From the NCBI GenBank assembly GCA_016934645.1, contig JAFGSL010000316.1, forward strand, positions 1 to 24,193: a stretch of 24,193 nucleotides of DNA, read 5' to 3'. Position 1 is the stretch's first letter; every line of letters starts with the position of its first letter. The translations under genes were made by a program, and so were the position numbers. The notes under the pieces are model-generated. The model saw only the letters and a list, made by a program, of their open reading frames with translations, had not been told where the DNA came from and ran no database searches. Below, piece after piece: positions 21,769-24,193 of the stretch. The stretch comes from Anaerolineae bacterium. Its GTDB lineage: Bacteria > Chloroflexota > Anaerolineae > B4-G1 > SLSP01.

Positions 21769-22653
21769 CTACTCCCTATTCCTTAATCCTTCCAACTGCC
21801 CCCACAGCGCCACAAAACGCGCGCGGTATTCAGGGCGAATGGCAACGAGCGATTCGCCGTTGGCGATGCCCTCCGCGATGGCGCGTTCCAGCGGGATGCG
21901 CAGCAGAATGGGCAGGTTTTCGGCGGCGCAGTAGGCGTCCACACCGTCGTCACCCACCCCGTCACGGTTGACGACGACGGCGACGGGCAAGCCGAGTTCG
22001 TCGCGGGCCACCTGCACCGCCACGCGCAGATCGTGCAGGCCGAAGGGCGTCGGCTCGGTGACGAGCAGCACGGCGTCGGCGTCGCGCATCGTTTCGACGA
22101 CGGGGCACGATGCGCCGGGCGGCGCGTCGAGGATGACGGGCCGCCCGTTCTTATCCGGCGGAATCGCCCACTGCTTGAGCTGGCGGATCACCGGCACGGC
22201 CATCGCCGCGCCCACGTCCAACGTTCCATTGAAGAATTCTACCTCGCCCGTGCCTGCCCTGGCGATACCTCTCTCCACTATCCCCATCAGGTTCAACGTC
22301 TCGTGGATCGCATGCTCCGGGCATTGGCGCATGCAACTCCCACAGCCGTGACACAGTTCAGGGAAGACGAGCACCTGTTTCCCGATGACGGTGATGGCGT
22401 GATACTCACACACCTCAGCGCAGCGCCCACAGGCGGTGCAGCGCGCCATATCCACATCGGGGATCAACAGCCCTACGTCGCGCTGTGCCGTGATTTCCGG
22501 GCGCAGGAACAGTGCGGCGTTGGGTTCTTCGACGTCACAATCCAGAAATAGTGGGGAAGAAGGGGGACTTGCGGTGGCAAGGCTGAGCGCCAGGCTCACC
22601 GCTACCGTTGTTTTGCCAGTTCCACCCTTGCCGCTGGCAATGGCCAGTCTCAT
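21769..22653 (-). CDS. MinD/Mrp-type P-loop ATPase with inserted 2[4Fe-4S] ferredoxin domain (copy 2)
   Basis: 294 residues. Walker A GKGGTGKTT is at 8-16 and DCDVEEPNAALFL at 38-50; the VEEPN signature marks this half of the typical ATPase pair. The ferredoxin insert has C72/C75/C78/C82 and C101/C104/C107/C111-P. Then comes a segment (VERGIARAGTGEVEFFNGTLDVG) conserved in this subfamily, and Walker B-like VILDAPPGASCPV with a Cys. These proteins normally occur as two neighbouring genes; here the partner (18668-19564) lies about 2.2 kb further downstream, with three unrelated-looking genes between. Seven bases separate it from the zinc-ribbon gene. It probably assembles or transfers Fe-S-type clusters; the client is unknown. 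Confidence 0.92.
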   Translation of the reverse strand: MRLAIASGKGGTGKTTVAVSLALSLATASPPSSPLFLDCDVEEPNAALFLRPEITAQRDVGLLIPDVDMARCTACGRCAEVCEYHAITVIGKQVLVFPELCHGCGSCMRQCPEHAIHETLNLMGIVERGIARAGTGEVEFFNGTLDVGAAMAVPVIRQLKQWAIPPDKNGRPVILDAPPGASCPVVETMRDADAVLLVTEPTPFGLHDLRVAVQVARDELGLPVAVVVNRDGVGDDGVDAYCAAENLPILLRIPLERAIAEGIANGESLVAIRPEYRARFVALWGQLEGLRNRE

Positions 22654-22660
22654 TGAGAGG

Positions 22661-22870
22661 TTATTCCCGGATCATCTGTGTGCCACATTTGGGGCACGAT
22701 TTTGACGTGCAGGGCAATCCGACAACGTGCGGCTCGCGATGTCCACACGCCGGGCAGACACACTGTCCACCCGGTCCAGCCGCCGTCCCGCCCATCCGTC
22801 CTGGGCCTTGACCCTGTCCTCGTCCGGCGCCACCGCCGCGACCACCACCTCGTCCGGTTCCACGTCCCAT
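22661..22870 (-). CDS. Gly/Arg-rich protein with C-terminal zinc ribbon
   Basis: 69 residues from ATG 22870, with AGGAGG seven bases upstream; an in-frame ATG at 22903 lacks such a site. Residues 1-35 are almost only Gly and Arg (MGRGTGRGGGRGGGAGRG and onward), a low-complexity segment seen in small proteins next to NifX-fold and MinD-type genes in anaerobes. The C-terminal half has six cysteines: C37, C39-x2-C42, C54 and C59-x2-C62, with CPACGHREPHV and CPKCGTQMIRE forming a zinc- or iron-binding knuckle pair. Its role is not established. An element shared with the NifX-like gene leader lies just upstream. Confidence 0.75.
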   Translation of the reverse strand: MGRGTGRGGGRGGGAGRGQGQGPGRMGGTAAGPGGQCVCPACGHREPHVVGLPCTSKSCPKCGTQMIRE

Positions 22871-22890
22871 TTTGTTACCTCCTGAAAATA

Positions 22891-22917
22891 GTCTGATAGT
22901 CATTAGTCCGATAGTTC
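22891..22917 (-). promoter_or_regulatory. Leader element, copy B (upstream of zinc-ribbon gene)
   Basis: On the plus strand it begins GTCTGATAGTCATTAGTC. It matches 22 of 27 positions of the element at 24090-24116. Both copies lie about 20 bases upstream of the gene start, directly before the ribosome site, on the same strand. It may be a shared operator or leader, or a dispersed repeat. Confidence 0.45.
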
Positions 22918-22966
22918 TGCGATCATTTATGAACTTTAAGAAAATAATCCGTAACTCCCGGGCCAG

Positions 22967-23152
22967 GTTCAGCCGTCCCTACGGGACGGAAGAGGAAGGC
23001 ACACTCCACCCCCGACGCTCAAGCAGCAGGCAACCTTCAAATGTCCCTACGGGACAGGTGCCAACGTCCCGTAGGGACGCCTGATGGTCGGCAGGTGCTT
23101 CAGCGCCAGCTTAACGAGGCTCCCTCCGTGTGTCCCGTAGGAACGCTTGAAG
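22967..23152. repeat. Four copies of a 21-nt hairpin repeat (GTCCC-GTA-GGGAC + 3 nt + TGA)
   Basis: Copies are at 22967-22987 (minus), 23035-23055 (minus), 23066-23086 (plus) and 23132-23152 (plus, one core mismatch, GGAAC). Each is a 5-bp or longer palindromic core around a GTA (or TAC) triloop, then three variable bases, then TGAAG, TGAAC or TGATG. The first two copies point left and the last two point right. Flanking bases often extend the stem to 6-7 bp. This layout is typical of small mobile or dispersed hairpin repeats. Confidence 0.75.
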
Positions 23153-23173
23153 CACTAGTGATTACCCGTGAAA

Positions 23174-23188
23174 GCGACTCAAAGTCGC
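23174..23188 (-). terminator. Small hairpin immediately after the ferredoxin gene
   Basis: GCGACT (23174-23179), CAA loop, AGTCGC (23183-23188). It lies one base beyond the ferredoxin stop on the minus strand. Six G/C-rich base pairs without a T-run; it may be an end-of-gene stabiliser or another dispersed hairpin repeat rather than a true terminator. Confidence 0.35.
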
Positions 23189-23189
23189 A

Positions 23190-23642
23190 CTACGACCGCC
23201 CGCGCCAGCGATGCCGTGCTTGCCGCCCGGCTATCGCCGTGATGGCGGTTTGCACAACTTTACTCCCCCGTGGGCGCAGCAATAACTGTCCAAGTGTGTT
23301 CAGCACAAGCGGTGCCGCCTGGATAGCCAGTTGTGCACCAGCCGCGACCACCGTCGCCAGCAGATTCGTGGGCGAAGAAGTTGACCCAGAAGTGGCCACA
23401 GAAGTCGACCCGTAGGGGGGCACGTATTCCGGGACAGGCGTTGCTACAGGCACAGCCTCGATCTCCAACACCGGCCGCAACGCTCCGGCAGGGCAGGCCT
23501 GGATGCAGGCTTCGCATCCTTTGCACAGTGCCTCATCCAGATGGGCTTTGCCGTCCACCAGGGTCAGCGCGCCGGTCGGACAGACTTCGACGCACGCTCC
23601 ACACCCGGTACATCGCGTCTCATCAAGCCATACAGCCGCCAT
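23190..23642 (-). CDS. 2[4Fe-4S] ferredoxin with hydrophobic C-terminal tail
   Basis: 150 residues from ATG 23642, preceded by AAGGAGG five bases away. An in-frame ATG at 23666 would bury this ribosome site. The first 60 residues are a bacterial-type ferredoxin with C11/C14/C17/C21-P and C40/C43/C46/C50-P. Then follow a Pro/Val linker (VPVATPVPEYVPPY), a Ser/Thr stretch and a long hydrophobic segment at about 95-122 (LLATVVAAGAQLAIQAAPLVLNTLGQLLL) ending in basic residues. The tail could anchor the ferredoxin to the membrane or to a partner. The arrangement NifX-like, ferredoxin, zinc ribbon, MinD-type ATPase suggests electron supply for cluster handling. Confidence 0.85.
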   Translation of the reverse strand: MAAVWLDETRCTGCGACVEVCPTGALTLVDGKAHLDEALCKGCEACIQACPAGALRPVLEIEAVPVATPVPEYVPPYGSTSVATSGSTSSPTNLLATVVAAGAQLAIQAAPLVLNTLGQLLLRPRGSKVVQTAITAIAGRQARHRWRGRS

Positions 23643-23664
23643 CGCGCCCTCCTTTCGTTGGCTC

Positions 23665-23700
23665 AATCACAAAATCTAAAATCGCAAATCCAAAATCATC
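23665..23700. repeat. AT-rich imperfect tandem repeat between the NifX-like and ferredoxin genes
   Basis: The plus strand reads as repeats of a 7-8-mer like CAAAATCT (AATCACAAAATCTAAAATCG, then CAAATCCAAAATC). It fills nearly all of the 56-bp gap and just overlaps the NifX-like stop. Such 'AAATCTAAAATC' tracts occur as dispersed intergenic filler in several bacterial phyla. No coding function. Confidence 0.5.
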
Positions 23701-24070
23701 AATGGCCGTGTTCGACGCTCTCACTGCAGGGGGCAGCGCCTTTCAGGTCACCGCCCAGATAGCGGGACAACGACGCGCGCACGGTTCCCGCTGCGCCGGT
23801 CGCCGGTTCGATGCCGTAGTGGCGGAAGAAGGAGACGGCCCGCCCGCCCATTCCGCCGGAGAGCATCACCTGGGCGCCCAAGCCGTGGATGAAAGCGGGG
23901 ACCTCTCCAGGTTCGTGGTTGGGGTAGTATGGATTGGCAACCGTCTCGACGGTGCGAACTTCTTGCCCTTCAGCTTCGATCAGGGTGAAATACGGGCAAC
24001 GCCCAAAATGCGGGCTAACCTGGGCGTCCAGGCCATTGGCATCCAACACAGCAATTGCGATTTTCGTCAT
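23699..24070 (-). CDS. NifX/NifB-associated-fold protein (dinitrogenase iron-molybdenum cofactor family, orange-protein-like)
   Basis: 123 residues from ATG 24070, with GAGGAGAC upstream; an in-frame start at 24109 would run through the repeated leader element. The PF02579 pattern is complete: IAIAVLDANGLDAQVSPHFGRC near the start, FTLIE, then AQVMLSGGMGGRAVSFFRHYGIE, and a final GTVRASLSRYLGG. C25 (in FGRC) and C115 plus the ending HGH are candidate metal ligands. Family members bind FeMo-co precursors (NifX, NafY) or, in Desulfovibrio ORP, a Mo-S-Cu cluster. No nif gene is in the window, so an ORP-like role is more probable than nitrogen fixation (inference). Confidence 0.88.
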   Translation of the reverse strand: MTKIAIAVLDANGLDAQVSPHFGRCPYFTLIEAEGQEVRTVETVANPYYPNHEPGEVPAFIHGLGAQVMLSGGMGGRAVSFFRHYGIEPATGAAGTVRASLSRYLGGDLKGAAPCSESVEHGH

Positions 24071-24089
24071 CAAAGTCTCCTCGTCGTTC

Positions 24090-24116
24090 GTCAGATAGTC
24101 GTTAGTCAAATAGTCC
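24090..24116 (-). promoter_or_regulatory. Leader element, copy A (upstream of NifX-like gene)
   Basis: On the plus strand it begins GTCAGATAGTCGTTAGTC; 22 of 27 positions match copy B at 22891-22917. It also contains an internal ATAGTC repeat at roughly 10-nt spacing, so it may bind a protein along one helix face. The remaining 77 bases to the window end show no gene. Confidence 0.45.
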
Positions 24117-24193
24117 TTAGGGTCTGTAAAAGAATAAGTTCCCGCGCAGAGCGCCCCGGGGACGGGGCTTCGAGCGTGAAATACGGGAAGTTA

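Larger units (their letters stand above)
22871..23189. other. Repeat-rich intergenic region of 319 bp
   Basis: No credible gene in any frame. From right to left it holds a GCGACT/AGTCGC hairpin just after the ferredoxin stop, four copies of a GTCCCGTAGGGAC-core repeat, an AT-rich stretch (about 22920-22955), and a leader element shared with the NifX-like gene (22891-22917). The zinc-ribbon ribosome site is at about 22878-22883. A promoter for the downstream minus-strand genes probably lies in the AT-rich part, but no hexamer pair stands out. Confidence 0.7.

Noticed and set aside
22967..23152. Repeats as a CRISPR array
   Set aside because: Spacing is irregular, orientation changes between copies, and no cas gene is in the window.
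23699..24070. NifX-like gene as evidence for nitrogen fixation
   Set aside because: No nifHDKENB gene is present, and the neighbours fit an orange-protein-type cluster better.

Overview
The window carries one large redox gene set with a regulatory gene pair on each side, followed by a second, oppositely oriented set of iron-sulfur and metal-handling genes. The likely source is an anaerobic or facultatively anaerobic bacterium, and I lean to Chloroflexota (Anaerolineae-like). The clues are a lipoprotein with a long Thr/Pro-rich 'TPTATxT' linker, GAF histidine kinases paired with NarL-type regulators, a glycosyltransferase-39-like C-terminal fragment, and small dispersed hairpin repeats between genes. 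No rRNA or tRNA gene, CRISPR array or transposase is visible, so the taxonomy is inference.

Left part (1-4709). The minus strand holds a partial OmpR-type response regulator and a tightly overlapping three-gene string: a His-rich small membrane protein, a SAM methyltransferase and a short glycosyltransferase-like fragment. Divergent from these is a cytoplasmic RsbRD-like/GAF/HisKA_3 histidine kinase overlapping its NarL/FixJ regulator. A strong hairpin terminator follows, then a free-standing pseudo-receiver that lacks the phosphorylation residues.

Centre (4778-14212, plus strand). This is an hdrC-hdrB-hdrA-mvhD-mvhG-mvhA-maturation protease operon, that is, a heterodisulfide-reductase/[NiFe] group 3c hydrogenase complex of the electron-bifurcating type. 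hdrC/hdrB and hdrB/hdrA overlap by ATGA, and mvhD follows hdrA almost directly. HdrA is exceptional at 1494 residues: a first HdrA-like FAD module is split by an NfnB/GltD-like FAD/NAD(P)H module, and a second, complete HdrA follows. The complex could therefore link H2, a disulfide, ferredoxin and NAD(P)H. No methanogenesis gene is present. A membrane-bound GAF histidine kinase and a CheY-like receiver follow (14323-16733).

Right part (16707-24070, minus strand). In transcription order: a NifX/orange-protein-like cofactor protein, a 2[4Fe-4S] ferredoxin with a hydrophobic tail, a Gly-rich zinc-ribbon protein, a ferredoxin-containing MinD-type ATPase, a metallo-beta-lactamase lipoprotein, TrmO, an isoprenylcysteine-methyltransferase-like membrane protein, a second ferredoxin-containing MinD-type ATPase, a CobW-type GTPase and a DUF89 protein. 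The paired MinD/ferredoxin ATPases with a NifX-fold protein recall the orange-protein (ORP) clusters of sulfate reducers. The 22871-23189 gap holds four copies of a hairpin repeat, and an element of about 27 nt occurs in the leaders of both the NifX-like and the zinc-ribbon genes.
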